Source of the DNA: Flavobacteriales bacterium
GTDB taxonomy: Bacteria; Bacteroidota; Bacteroidia; Flavobacteriales_E; Vicingaceae
DNA: 40,059 bases
NCBI GenBank assembly: GCA_002706365.1
Contig: PALM01000035.1
Location: forward strand, 1-40,059
Direction: 5' to 3'
How positions within the stretch are numbered: the stretch's first letter is position 1; each line of letters opens with the position of its first letter. Shown here piece after piece: positions 1 to 8,914 of this stretch. The notes under the pieces are model-generated. The model was not told the origin of the DNA and did no database searches. It saw nothing but the letters and a program-made list of their open reading frames with translations. The position numbers and the translations under genes are program-made.

Positions 1-103
1 GAAATAGTAGTAAAATCAAGGCATTTGGCTCGTATCAATCTTTGTGCTTAACCGAAAGTTTAGTGCTTCGAAATCGCCTACTTTTCATATACTAACCGTA
101 AGC
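1..103. repeat. right half of an attC-like junction site (a1)
   Basis: No gene is seen here. The stretch from about 25 to 97 resembles the right arm of the 200-bp junction site at 26665–26859: both contain TTTGGCTC, GAAAGTTTA and CATATACTAA followed by C-C/T-C-G-T. The right edge reads CCGTAAGC (GT at 98–99), which starts the first large unit. The left arm lies outside the window. Confidence 0.6.
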
Positions 104-259
104 AAGCCAAAAGAACAACCGTACCTCGAAAAACAGGCATCTGAAGATCGAACATCTTAACATAAACTTACGGACTGACTTTGGCGACACACTGACCGAC
201 CCGAATGTTTTAAAAATTTTCCCACCGCACATTTTAAAAAATAATTTTAGCCTGCCCAC

Positions 260-325
260 ATTGGCACATTTGGGGTTTGCCCCCTCACTCAACCCGATAC
301 ACAGGCAAACTCCAAAAGAGCCAAT
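260..325 (+). repeat. covarying hairpin element E1 (ACAT/AAGA type)
   Basis: Outer stem ATTGGC (260–265) pairs with GCCAAT (320–325). Inner stem 270–281 pairs with 304–315, with one G/T mismatch. Between the stems lies ACAT (266–269) opposite AAGA (316–319). The loop is 22 nt and C/A-rich. It lies about 55 bp upstream of the operon promoter. The same architecture with different stem sequences recurs at 8638, 9239 and 25796. Confidence 0.75.
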
Positions 326-379
326 TACCCACCGCACCAAGATGATTTTCGTCACATTTTAAAGTTTTCTCAAAAAAAC

Positions 380-426
380 TTGCAGGTATAAATAAAATAG
401 ATCTATCTTTGTGTGTGAATATTCAC
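380..426 (+). promoter_or_regulatory. promoter and TetR operator of the RND operon
   Basis: TTG at 380–382 and TATCTTTG at 404–411 fit the Bacteroidota −33/−7 promoter (TTG, TAnnTTTG) with a 21-bp gap. Directly downstream, over the expected transcription start, lies the perfect 12-bp palindrome GTGAATATTCAC (415–426). Its position would block initiation, and the operon encodes a TetR repressor, so autoregulation by that protein is likely (inference). Confidence 0.75.
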
Positions 427-448
427 TTACTTAAAAAGTATAAACAAG

Positions 449-859
449 ATGAACGGTAAAAACAACATTGCAATAGGCTTCCTGACTATGGGGCTTTTTA
501 TGGCTTACGGCTTTTTGTTAATCTACCTGCGAGACTTTGCTCCGGGTAAAGAAGAATGGGTAAACTCATACAGCATAGGAAAGCACTTTGAAAGTAGACT
601 GGCTCACGTTCACGGGAACTTGTTTGCCTTTCTAAACATCCTAATTGGTTATCTACTCCTACATTTCAGAGACAAATTACAAAACGTGAAAGCTATTTCT
701 TGGTTGGCACTTACTGGCTTATTAATGCCAATAGGAATATTAACAGAAGTGTATTTTGGCTTACCTCCTGCTTTAGTATTGATTGGTGCAATTGCAATGA
801 CCGCCTCTGTAATTTGGTTAGGAGTTGCGTTTTTAAAAATGAAATCTATCGCTCAATAA
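449..859 (+). CDS. four-helix integral membrane protein, first gene of the TetR/RND operon
   Basis: A 136-residue protein with about four hydrophobic helices (roughly residues 8–28, 55–75, 85–103 and 108–130). It has a short polar loop after helix 1 and the histidine-containing segment RLAHVHGN leading into helix 2. I do not recognise a named family. The paired histidines at a membrane entry could bind haem or metal, but this is speculation. It is the first gene after the promoter at 380–426 and is followed 24 bp later by the Dps gene, so it is co-transcribed with the efflux operon. Confidence 0.75.
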   Translation: MNGKNNIAIGFLTMGLFMAYGFLLIYLRDFAPGKEEWVNSYSIGKHFESRLAHVHGNLFAFLNILIGYLLLHFRDKLQNVKAISWLALTGLLMPIGILTEVYFGLPPALVLIGAIAMTASVIWLGVAFLKMKSIAQ

Positions 860-883
860 TTTATAAACTTAAAATACATAAAA

Positions 884-1360
884 ATGAAAAATTTAAATTC
901 AATTGGTTTACACCAAGACAAAGCCGAAGAATTGGCAAATAAATTAAACGAGTTACTCGCAAACTATTCAATCTTTTATCAAAACACAAGAGGCTTTCAC
1001 TGGAACATTAAAGGTGAAAAGTTTTTTGAGTTGCATTTAAAATTTGAAGAACTCTACAATGATTTGTTGTTAAAAATTGATGAAGTAGCAGAACGCATAT
1101 TAACATTGGGACATACGCCCGAGCATAGCTATTCTCAATACGCTAAAACATCAACCATAAAAGAAAGCCAGAAAATTTCTGATGGTTTGATTGCAGTTGA
1201 ACAAATTCTTGAAGGATTTAAAACAGTAATCGTTATGCAAAGAGAAATTCTGGCATTAGCTTCTGATGCAAATGATGAAGGAACAAATGCTTTAATGAGC
1301 GATTACATTCGCTTTCAGGAAAAACAAGTATGGATGTATTCATCATTCTTAAAAAAATAA
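884..1360 (+). CDS. dps: Dps-family ferritin-like DNA-binding/iron-storage protein
   Basis: A 158-residue Dps/miniferritin, the usual length. These proteins form dodecamers that oxidise Fe(II) with H2O2, store iron and protect DNA. The inter-subunit ferroxidase residues are all present with canonical spacing: His39 (in RGFHWN), His51, Asp66 and Glu70. There is no long Lys-rich N-terminal tail, so DNA binding may be weak. It sits second in an efflux operon under TetR control, 4 bp before the tetR gene. This links oxidative/iron protection to the stress that induces the pump. Confidence 0.92.
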   Translation: MKNLNSIGLHQDKAEELANKLNELLANYSIFYQNTRGFHWNIKGEKFFELHLKFEELYNDLLLKIDEVAERILTLGHTPEHSYSQYAKTSTIKESQKISDGLIAVEQILEGFKTVIVMQREILALASDANDEGTNALMSDYIRFQEKQVWMYSSFLKK

Positions 1361-1363
1361 CAA

Positions 1364-1954
1364 ATGACAGTAGTAATTTCTGATAGACAACTTGAAATTA
1401 TTGAAGCAGCAGGTAAAATATTGACTGCTTCGGGAATAAGTGGGCTAACAATTAAGAACTTGGCTAAGGAAATGAAATTTTCTGAAAGTGCCATTTACAG
1501 ACACTTTACAAGCAAGGAAGAAATCATAATTGCATTACTTGAGTATCTTGCTCAAAGTATGGATGAACGCTATACTAATGCGATTAAAAGTGAACAATCG
1601 CCCGAAGAAAAATTTACAACGCTATTTCAAAATCAATTTTCATTTTTTAAAAAGCATCCACATTTTGTAGTGGCAGTTTTTTCTGACGGATTAATGGAAG
1701 AAAGCCAACGCATCAACGAAACAATATTGAAAATAATGGGTGTAAAAATGAAACACCTAATGCCTATTATTTTGGAAGGACAACAAAAGAAGGTATTTAC
1801 AAATTCAATAACATCCGATGAATTGATGCATATCGTGATGGGAACTTTTCGATTGCAAATGTTTAAATGGCGGGTTGCAAATTTTCAATTTGACATAAGC
1901 AGAAACGGAGATAATATGATACTAGCATTATTAACACTTTTAAAATCCAAATGA
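1364..1954 (+). CDS. TetR/AcrR-family transcriptional regulator
   Basis: A 196-residue one-component repressor. The N-terminal helix-turn-helix spans about residues 22–50 (GISGLTIKNLAKEM, then SESAIYRHFTSKEEI). The C-terminal part is the helical ligand/dimerisation domain. The gene starts 4 bp after dps and its stop overlaps the next start (ATGA, 1951–1954). The palindrome GTGAATATTCAC over the operon start is the natural operator candidate. The inducer cannot be predicted. Confidence 0.93.
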   Translation: MTVVISDRQLEIIEAAGKILTASGISGLTIKNLAKEMKFSESAIYRHFTSKEEIIIALLEYLAQSMDERYTNAIKSEQSPEEKFTTLFQNQFSFFKKHPHFVVAVFSDGLMEESQRINETILKIMGVKMKHLMPIILEGQQKKVFTNSITSDELMHIVMGTFRLQMFKWRVANFQFDISRNGDNMILALLTLLKSK

Positions 1955-2355
1955 AAAAGTATGTCCTCTATACATCAGCAGTAATTCTAAAAGCATTTGG
2001 CTTGCTCACTCTCTTTCTAAGCACATCTGTAATTTTCGATTTGTTTGGTATCAGAGCCAAAGAAGGCAATTATGTTCTGTTTGTAGTTTGGTCAAATTTC
2101 ATTAGTAGCATTCTTTATTTGTTTGCTGCTTATGGGTTTGCTAAAAGCAAAAAATGGACAGCTACTCTATTAGGAGTTTCAACAATTATATTGATAGCTG
2201 CATTTATCGGACTTAAAATTCACGCTAATTCGGGTGGTATCTATGAAACAAAAACCATCGGTGCAATGATTTTCAGAATTGCGGTAACGCTTTTCTTTGC
2301 AATCATTGCATTTTTCACTATCAATAAACAATTAAATAAAAATCATAATGAATAA
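1951..2355 (+). CDS. four-helix membrane protein of the TetR/RND operon
   Basis: A 134-residue protein with four predicted membrane helices (about residues 7–29, 43–63, 70–88 and 102–123) and a Lys/Asn-rich C-terminal tail. It is not recognised as a named family. It overlaps tetR by four bases and overlaps the following lipoprotein gene by eight bases, so it is probably translationally coupled and belongs to the same response. A role in the envelope next to the pump is an inference from position only. Confidence 0.78.
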   Translation: MKKYVLYTSAVILKAFGLLTLFLSTSVIFDLFGIRAKEGNYVLFVVWSNFISSILYLFAAYGFAKSKKWTATLLGVSTIILIAAFIGLKIHANSGGIYETKTIGAMIFRIAVTLFFAIIAFFTINKQLNKNHNE

Positions 2356-2809
2356 ATTAATCTTAACATTTGCCGTAGGTAGCTTATTGCTATACAGTTG
2401 TGGTAATTCCACAAACGAGAAATTAAATAATCAAACAGAAGTTGCCGAACATAATGATCATCATCACGATGATGAAAGTGAAGCCATCGAACTTAACAAT
2501 GGTGAAAAATGGCAAGTGGATGCCAATATGCTAACTCATATCAGAAATATGGAAAATGATGTTGTTTCCTTTTCTAAAGTCGAGCAAAAAGATTACAAAT
2601 CATTATCTGAAAAACTACAATCAAACATTGATTTACTTACTTCAAACTGCACAATGAAAGGCAAAGCACACGATGAATTGCACAAGTGGCTTTTGCCATA
2701 TATTGATATGGTAAAGGAACTTTCAGAAGCTAAAGACGATATCGAAGCATCAAAGCAATTTGAAAATATTCAGATTTCATTCACAACATTTAATCAATAC
2801 TTCAAATGA
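2348..2809 (+). CDS. histidine-rich lipoprotein, probably metal-associated
   Basis: A 153-residue secreted lipoprotein. A signal peptide ends in the lipobox LLYSC (Cys18). After a short Asn-rich linker comes a His/Asp cluster HNDHHHDDE at about residues 35–43, typical of metal-binding tails. The helical C-terminal part contains the motif CTMKGKAHDELHKWL, with Cys, Met and His residues that could bind a soft metal. It overlaps both neighbours by 4–8 bp. Function is not established; a periplasmic metal buffer is plausible. Confidence 0.75.
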   Translation: MNKLILTFAVGSLLLYSCGNSTNEKLNNQTEVAEHNDHHHDDESEAIELNNGEKWQVDANMLTHIRNMENDVVSFSKVEQKDYKSLSEKLQSNIDLLTSNCTMKGKAHDELHKWLLPYIDMVKELSEAKDDIEASKQFENIQISFTTFNQYFK

Positions 2810-3093
2810 ACATAAAAGAATTACATACACAAGAAAAACCAGTTTCAGCAACTTCTCTTTTCAAAAGTGAACTGGTTAACGCAACAGCTATTCAAATTTT
2901 GCAAGGCGAAAACTTAAAAGAGCATATCACCAAAACACCAGCACTTTTGATTTGCGTGGAAGGAGAAGTGATTTTTGAAAATGAAAACGGTATAAAAGAA
3001 ACACTACTGACGGGTGATTATGTAAACATTGAACCAATGGTAAAACATTGGGTTGTAGGAACAATTGAAAGTCAATTAATACTCATTAAGTAA
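2806..3093 (+). CDS. small cupin-domain protein
   Basis: A 95-residue single-cupin protein. The beta-barrel motifs are visible as LLICVEGEVIFENENG and LLTGDYVNIEPMVKHWV. Only one of the usual metal-binding histidines is obvious, so it may act as a binding or sensing barrel rather than an enzyme. It overlaps the lipoprotein gene by four bases (ATGA) and precedes the outer-membrane channel gene by 13 bp. The substrate is unknown. Confidence 0.82.
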   Translation: MNIKELHTQEKPVSATSLFKSELVNATAIQILQGENLKEHITKTPALLICVEGEVIFENENGIKETLLTGDYVNIEPMVKHWVVGTIESQLILIK

Positions 3094-3106
3094 AAAAATT
3101 TGACCA

Positions 3107-4441
3107 ATGAAGTTAGCGAATATTCACAAACATTATATTGCTCTGTTATTGATAATAGGAGGCTTTCAATCTGCACAAGCACAAACTTGGACTTTGCAAC
3201 AATGTCTTGATACCGCACAGGTTCATAACAAAAATCTGAAAATGAGCAGAAACAATATCGCCATTGGCGAACAAAGAGAAAAAGAAGCCAAAGCCAATTT
3301 AATTCCGAAAGTAACTGCCAATGCCGATTACAAGTATTTTACAAACCTGCCTTATCAGCTCTTACCAGTGAATGCTTTTAACCCTGCACTACCTGAAGGA
3401 GAATTCAGGGCAATGCAGTTTGGCGTTCCTCACAACATCAATGCAAACTTGCAACTCTCAATGCCTTTGTATAATCCACAAGTTTATGGAGCTATACAAA
3501 CTACTAAAATTGCTTCGGAATTGACCGACTTACAGTATCAAAAAACGGAGGAGCAAATCTATTTTGAAATTTCCAATTTGTATTACAATGCCCAAATCTT
3601 GCATCATCAATTAGCATTTATTGACAGTAATCTGATTAATGCAGAAAGACTTCTAAAAAATATGCAATTGCTCAATGAACAATTGCTTGCCAAAGGAACA
3701 GATGTAAGCAAGGTAAAATTGCAAGTATCGCAATTAACCACCCAAAAGGAAACCATCAAAAGTAAATACGAGCAGGTTCTAGATGTCTTGAAAATTGCTA
3801 TGGGTATTTCTATTGAACAAAATCTGCAAATTGAACCAAACATTCAATATCAAAACACAAATGAATATACAACTTCATCAACCTTAGATATTCGTATCAT
3901 AAAAACTCAAAACCGCTTATTGTCGAGTGAACTCAACACACTCAATAAATCAAGGTATTTGCCTTCGCTAAATCTGATTGGAATGTATGGAACAACGGGC
4001 TTTGGTTATAACGGACAACCTGCTTCTTTTCTTGATTTTTATCCGATTGGTTTTGCAGGTATTCAATTGTCCTATCCACTATTTAGCGGAACGGTTACAC
4101 TTCGAAAAATAAATCAGAAAACGCTTGAACTCCGAAACAATGAACTTCAATTTGGATTGCTTACCGAACAAAACAATATGCAAGTTGAAAATGCCAAAAT
4201 ACAAAGAGAAGTCGCTAAAAAAACGGTTAAACCCACAACCGAACAAATCCAGTTGGCACAAACAATCTATGAGCAAACCGTTCTTCAACAGAAACAAGGA
4301 ACGGCAAGTTTAACAGATGTTTTACTCGCAGACAATGCTTTGCGTGAAGCACAACAAACCTACCTATCTGCTGTAATTGATTACCTAAAAGCAGATTTAG
4401 AACTTAAAAAACTCACTGGAAATATTTCAATAATCAAATAA
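3107..4441 (+). CDS. TolC-family outer-membrane efflux channel
   Basis: A 444-residue outer-membrane factor with a signal peptide ending in SAQAQ. Two tandem OEP halves are rich in long amphipathic helices, for example LDTAQVHNKNLKMSRNNIAI near the start and TEQIQLAQTIYEQTVLQQKQ near the end. Length and internal duplication fit TolC. It is the first of three contiguous genes (channel, adaptor, pump) with gaps of 8 and 12 bp, which together form a tripartite RND efflux system. Confidence 0.93.
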   Translation: MKLANIHKHYIALLLIIGGFQSAQAQTWTLQQCLDTAQVHNKNLKMSRNNIAIGEQREKEAKANLIPKVTANADYKYFTNLPYQLLPVNAFNPALPEGEFRAMQFGVPHNINANLQLSMPLYNPQVYGAIQTTKIASELTDLQYQKTEEQIYFEISNLYYNAQILHHQLAFIDSNLINAERLLKNMQLLNEQLLAKGTDVSKVKLQVSQLTTQKETIKSKYEQVLDVLKIAMGISIEQNLQIEPNIQYQNTNEYTTSSTLDIRIIKTQNRLLSSELNTLNKSRYLPSLNLIGMYGTTGFGYNGQPASFLDFYPIGFAGIQLSYPLFSGTVTLRKINQKTLELRNNELQFGLLTEQNNMQVENAKIQREVAKKTVKPTTEQIQLAQTIYEQTVLQQKQGTASLTDVLLADNALREAQQTYLSAVIDYLKADLELKKLTGNISIIK

Positions 4442-4449
4442 TTATCACA

Positions 4450-5520
4450 ATGAATACAAAATTATCAATCCTAAAAAAAGCACTCTACGTCATCATTCCG
4501 TTGGCGATAATTGCCATTGTGGTAATTAAGTTGAAAAACAACAAAGAAATTACGCAGAGTAAAGTGTATCAATACGATAAAGAACAAGCTATTAATGTTC
4601 AAGTAGATACATTGAAACTCGAAAATGTGAATGCAGAATTTTCTTATTCAGGCACATTTGAGCCCAACAAGGAAACAAAAATAAGTGCCGAATTACAAGG
4701 GAAAATTAACACCATTTTAGTTGATGTCGGAAGTGTTGTAAGTAAAGGTCAAACTTTAATTCAATTGGATAATTCATTGCTGAAATTGCAACTGCAAACT
4801 ATTGAAGTGCAAATAGAAGGATTAGAAGCAGATGTAAACCGCTATACCATTTTGGCTAAAGCAGATGCCATTCAAGGTGTTCAATTAGAAAAAGCAGAAT
4901 TAGGTTTGAAATCTGCAAAAGTTCAGAAAGCAACTTTGTTGGAGCAGATAAACAAAACGACCATCAAAGCACCTTTTAATGGAGTAGTTACTGCGAAATT
5001 AAGTGAAGAAGGAGCTTTTGCTGCACCGGGCCTTCCATTGCTCCAAATAACGGACATTACAACTTTAAAATTCACCGTAAATGTTCCAGAAAAAGATTTA
5101 AGTCAGTTCAAATTAAATCGAAGCTATTCGCTTACGGCAGATGCCTATTCTGAAATTCTATTGACTGGAAAAACTACTATGATTGGCAGTAAAGCCAATA
5201 TGGGCAGTAGTTTTCCTGTTCAGTTTATGGTAAATAACACATCCGACTTGAAAATAAAATCTGGGATGTTTGGCAAAGTTCTACTCAAAAGCGAAATGTC
5301 AGGAAAGGGAATTGTAATACCCTCATCTGCCATACAAGGCACAGAGAACCAACCACAGGTTTATGTTGTGAAAAATGGCAAAGCAATTTTGCAAAACACC
5401 ACTATTTCAAAAAAGATACAAAACAAAGCATTTGTTTCAAGTGGATTAAATGAAGGTGATGTAATTGTAACGAATGGCTTCATCAATCTTTTTGATGGGG
5501 CGAATGTAACTGTTAAATAA
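4450..5520 (+). CDS. RND efflux periplasmic adaptor (membrane fusion protein)
   Basis: A 356-residue adaptor with one N-terminal membrane anchor (about residues 10–26). It then shows the lipoyl half-motifs (GKINTILVDVGSVVSKGQTL and IKAPFNGVVTAKLSEEGAF) flanking a short coiled-coil hairpin, and beta-barrel and membrane-proximal domains. It lies between the TolC-type channel and the RND pump and bridges them in the periplasm. No metal-binding Met/His cluster is seen, in contrast to the CusB-like protein at 21533. This suits drug rather than metal export. Confidence 0.93.
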   Translation: MNTKLSILKKALYVIIPLAIIAIVVIKLKNNKEITQSKVYQYDKEQAINVQVDTLKLENVNAEFSYSGTFEPNKETKISAELQGKINTILVDVGSVVSKGQTLIQLDNSLLKLQLQTIEVQIEGLEADVNRYTILAKADAIQGVQLEKAELGLKSAKVQKATLLEQINKTTIKAPFNGVVTAKLSEEGAFAAPGLPLLQITDITTLKFTVNVPEKDLSQFKLNRSYSLTADAYSEILLTGKTTMIGSKANMGSSFPVQFMVNNTSDLKIKSGMFGKVLLKSEMSGKGIVIPSSAIQGTENQPQVYVVKNGKAILQNTTISKKIQNKAFVSSGLNEGDVIVTNGFINLFDGANVTVK

Positions 5521-5532
5521 AATCAGCGAAAA

Positions 5533-8500
5533 ATGAATATTACAGAAATATCAATCAAACGTCCTTCGCTGATAATAGTGCTTTTCAGCGTATTTACTTT
5601 ATTAGGATTTATCGGGTATAAAAATTTGAGTTACGAGTTAATGCCCGACTTTAATCAGCCCGTAGTTGTAATTAAAACTGTTTACCCTGGTGCCGAACCA
5701 AACGAAGTAGAAACATCCGTTTCACGAAAAATCGAAGATGCTTTATCGAATTTAGAAGGTGTAGATTACTTGGTTACAAAATCATTGCCCAATGCTTCTA
5801 TCATCATAGCCAATCTGAAATATGGGACAGATTTGGATAAATCAATGCAAGACGCACAACGCTACATTGACAACATTCGCAAAGATTTACCACAGGATAT
5901 TTTAAGTCCTGTAATGAGTAAAGTTTCGCCAAATGATTTGCCGATAATGTCTATCAGTGCAACAAGTGATATGTCTGCGACCGAGTTTTATCAAAAAATG
6001 AAAGATGATTATCTGCCACAAATTCAACAAATAAAAGGCGTTGCAGAGATTACTGTTTTAGGAGGAGAAGAAAGAGAAATACAAGTAAAAATAAATCAGG
6101 ACAAACTGAAATTGTATAAAATTTCAATGGTTCAGGTTGTTGAAGCAATTAATCGTTCTGGCTTAGACTTACCTGCTGGAAAGGTGCAAACCGAAAAAGA
6201 AAGTAATTCAGTTCGTTTAATGGGAAAATTCGCATCTATTGAGGATATTAAAAATGTCCAAGTCGCTATGCCAGTTTTAGGAAGTCCTGTTTATGTAAAA
6301 GACTTAGCAGATGTTATTGACGGTATAAAAGAAACGACTTCCATCAGTCGATACAACGGTAAAAACGGCATTGGATTAATGCTTAAAAAACAAGGAGATG
6401 CAAACGCAGTAGATGTTTCAAAAGCAGTTCGGGAGAAATTTCAATCTATCGAACAACAAAATGCCAGTTCGGGTGTAAAATTTATTATTGCAGACGATAG
6501 CACGGATAACACGATTGCAGCCGTTAACTCCGTTGTTTTCGATTTAATCTTAGCGGTGTTATTGGTGTCGTTAGTGATGCTTTTATTTCTGCGAAGTTTT
6601 AGAAATTCCTTAATCGTTTTGGTAGCAATTCCAACGTCTTTAGTTACCGCATTCGCTGTGATGTGGCTTTTGGGTTACACCTTAAATTTAATGACCTTGC
6701 TTGCAATGTCTTTAATCATTGGTATTTTGGTAGATGATGCTACCGTAGTTTTAGAAAACATTCAAAAGCACTTAGATAAAGGAAAAGACAAACGATCTGC
6801 TGCATTGGATGGCCGAATGGAAATTGGCTTTGCTGCATTATCCATCACCTTGGTTGACGTGGTGGTTTTCTTGCCTATTCTTTTTCTACAAGTGTTTGTT
6901 GCTGATATGCTCAAGCAGTTTTCGGTTGTGGTAGTAACTTCTACTCTCACTAGTTTATTGGTTGGTTTTACATTGACCCCTTGGATGGCTTCTCGTATTG
7001 GCAAAAAAGAAGATTTTCAACCTACTAACTTTTTCAATCGCTTTTTGCTCTGGTTTGAAGTTCAATTGGAAAACTTTAATGAATGGTATGGTCGAAGATT
7101 AGAATGGGTATTGAGCCATAAATTAGCTTTTACAGGTATCGTTCTTATGCTTTTTGCAATGACTTTAGGTATTATGAAACAAGGAATTATTGGTAAAGAA
7201 TTAATATCAACAGGCGATCAAGGTAAATTTAGAATGGCATTAGAATTTGATAAGTCCACATCTATACATCAAAACAATTTAATTGCTCAAAAGATTGAAA
7301 CATACATTATTCAACAACCCGAAGTAGCAACAGTATTCAGCAATATTGGCGGACCAAGCACAGGCATTGGAAGTTTGGGTGTAGGTTCAGCAAATAAAAC
7401 TGAATTTACAATTCAACTAAAATCCAAAAAGGAATTGAATAATTTGCCTACCGAAACATTTATGAAAAATCTTCGGGAAGAACTAAAGTCAAAATTTCCG
7501 AGTATCAATTATTCAATGGCGGCATTGGGTTTAATTCCACGTTCAGCACCAATCGAAATTACGTTAAGCGGTAGCAATTTGGATTTGGTGATGAAAACAG
7601 GCGATGAATTGAAAACGGTAATCGAAAAAATTCCAGGTGCGGATAATGTTCGCTTATCCGTTGAAGCAGGTAATCCCGAATACAAAATAATTCCCGACAA
7701 AGATAAAATGCAACGATTGGGTTTAACAACCGCTTATGTTGGATTAAACCTAAGAACTGCCTTTACAGGAAATGATGATGCGACCCTAACCGAAAACGGA
7801 ACGGAATATCCTGTGCGAATTTGGTTAGATGAATTTAGCCGACAAAATTTTGAAGATGTTCAACAACTTTCTATCATTAACCCAATGGGGATACCAGTTG
7901 AAGTTTCACAATTTGCAACTGTTGAGCAGGACAATTCCCCTTCCTTATTAGAAAGGAAAGACCGACAACCAGCAGTTACCCTCACATCAGATGCTTTAGG
8001 CAGACCTTCAGGAACTGTTGCTGATGATGTAGTAGCATATCTAAAAGAAAATCCATTGCCAAATGGCATACAAATGACTTGGGGAAGTGACATCAAAAGA
8101 CAGAATGATAGTTTTGGAGCATTAGGATCCGTTTTACTCATTTCTTTTTTGCTGATTTACCTGATTATGGTAGCACTGTATGACAGTTTTGTTTATCCAT
8201 TTGTAGTTTTGTTTTCTATACCAGTTGCTGCAATTGGGGCTTTTTTCGCTTTGAATTTGTCTTTGAGCAATTTGAGTTTATTTGCCTTGTTGGGTTTAAT
8301 TATGCTAATGGGATTAGTGGTAAAAAATGCTATTCTAATTGTGGATTTCACCAATCAATTAAAAGCAGAAGGCAAACATTTTAAAGAAGCCTTAATCATT
8401 GCAGGAAAAGGTCGTATGCGACCAATCCTAATGACAACTCTTTCAATGGTTGTTGGTATGCTTCCCATTGCAATGGCAACAGGAACAGCAGCAGAATGGA

Positions 8501-8625
8501 AAAACGGACTTGCTTGGGTAATCATTGGAGGACTTCTTTCCTCATTAATTTTGACTGTGTTTTTAGTGCCTATGGTCTATTATTTAGTGGACACAACAAA
8601 AGAGAAATTAAACATAAGAAAATAG
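5533..8625 (+). CDS. RND (HAE1-type) proton-driven efflux pump
   Basis: A 1030-residue inner-membrane RND transporter of the normal length, with 12 helices and two large periplasmic loops. Proton-relay residues are present: Asp401–Asp402 in GILVDDATVVLENI (TM4) and Lys931 in GLVVKNAILIVDF (TM10). This pattern marks the hydrophobe/amphiphile exporters (HAE), not the metal exporters (HME). It is the last gene of the TetR operon, and the hairpin E2 begins 13 bp after its stop. Likely substrates are drugs or toxic amphiphiles, not identified. Confidence 0.93.
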   Translation: MNITEISIKRPSLIIVLFSVFTLLGFIGYKNLSYELMPDFNQPVVVIKTVYPGAEPNEVETSVSRKIEDALSNLEGVDYLVTKSLPNASIIIANLKYGTDLDKSMQDAQRYIDNIRKDLPQDILSPVMSKVSPNDLPIMSISATSDMSATEFYQKMKDDYLPQIQQIKGVAEITVLGGEEREIQVKINQDKLKLYKISMVQVVEAINRSGLDLPAGKVQTEKESNSVRLMGKFASIEDIKNVQVAMPVLGSPVYVKDLADVIDGIKETTSISRYNGKNGIGLMLKKQGDANAVDVSKAVREKFQSIEQQNASSGVKFIIADDSTDNTIAAVNSVVFDLILAVLLVSLVMLLFLRSFRNSLIVLVAIPTSLVTAFAVMWLLGYTLNLMTLLAMSLIIGILVDDATVVLENIQKHLDKGKDKRSAALDGRMEIGFAALSITLVDVVVFLPILFLQVFVADMLKQFSVVVVTSTLTSLLVGFTLTPWMASRIGKKEDFQPTNFFNRFLLWFEVQLENFNEWYGRRLEWVLSHKLAFTGIVLMLFAMTLGIMKQGIIGKELISTGDQGKFRMALEFDKSTSIHQNNLIAQKIETYIIQQPEVATVFSNIGGPSTGIGSLGVGSANKTEFTIQLKSKKELNNLPTETFMKNLREELKSKFPSINYSMAALGLIPRSAPIEITLSGSNLDLVMKTGDELKTVIEKIPGADNVRLSVEAGNPEYKIIPDKDKMQRLGLTTAYVGLNLRTAFTGNDDATLTENGTEYPVRIWLDEFSRQNFEDVQQLSIINPMGIPVEVSQFATVEQDNSPSLLERKDRQPAVTLTSDALGRPSGTVADDVVAYLKENPLPNGIQMTWGSDIKRQNDSFGALGSVLLISFLLIYLIMVALYDSFVYPFVVLFSIPVAAIGAFFALNLSLSNLSLFALLGLIMLMGLVVKNAILIVDFTNQLKAEGKHFKEALIIAGKGRMRPILMTTLSMVVGMLPIAMATGTAAEWKNGLAWVIIGGLLSSLILTVFLVPMVYYLVDTTKEKLNIRK

Positions 8626-8637
8626 CCACCACACAGA

Positions 8638-8700
8638 TGTAAGCACATTTGCAATTCGCATAAGCCAACGCACAGTCCAAAAATTGCAAAAGAGCTTACA
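8638..8700 (+). repeat. covarying hairpin element E2 (ACAT/AAGA type)
   Basis: Outer stem TGTAAGC (8638–8644) pairs perfectly with GCTTACA (8694–8700). Inner stem TTGCAATT (8649–8656) pairs with AATTGCAA (8682–8689). ACAT (8645–8648) stands opposite AAGA (8690–8693). The 25-nt loop contains CCAACGCACAG, shared with the E3 loop. It starts 13 bp after the RND pump stop codon. There is no T-tract, so it is not a standard terminator. Confidence 0.78.
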
Positions 8701-8914
8701 CCTTTACCACCCAAAGAAATGCAAAGCATTCACGAACACCAATAAAAGTCAACTAATAAAGTGAGTAAAAATTATTTTTTAAAATTTCCTTCCCTTCTAA
8801 AATTTTTAAAACCCCTACCCACAGCCGACACAAACAGACCCAAACTTAACTCGACAACAACACCGAAACTCACAGTGGACAAGGACTTTACAACCTCGAC
8901 AGAAAAGAAGGCCA
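8701..8914. other. gene-free A/C-rich tail of the first unit
   Basis: No convincing gene is present. The + strand is A/C-rich and G-poor. Together with the flanking elements, 8626–9317 forms an almost 700-bp gene-free zone made of hairpin E2, this tail, the junction palindrome 8915–9048, the head of the second unit and hairpin E3. Confidence 0.6.

Noticed and set aside
260-325. Hairpins E1–E4 as rho-independent terminators
   Set aside because: None has a T-tract, two lie upstream of operons, and a constant internal mismatch is not a terminator trait.
92-355. 87-codon open frame on the minus strand
   Set aside because: It runs through hairpin E1 and A/C-rich junction DNA, has no family resemblance and no promoter, and is best seen as chance.
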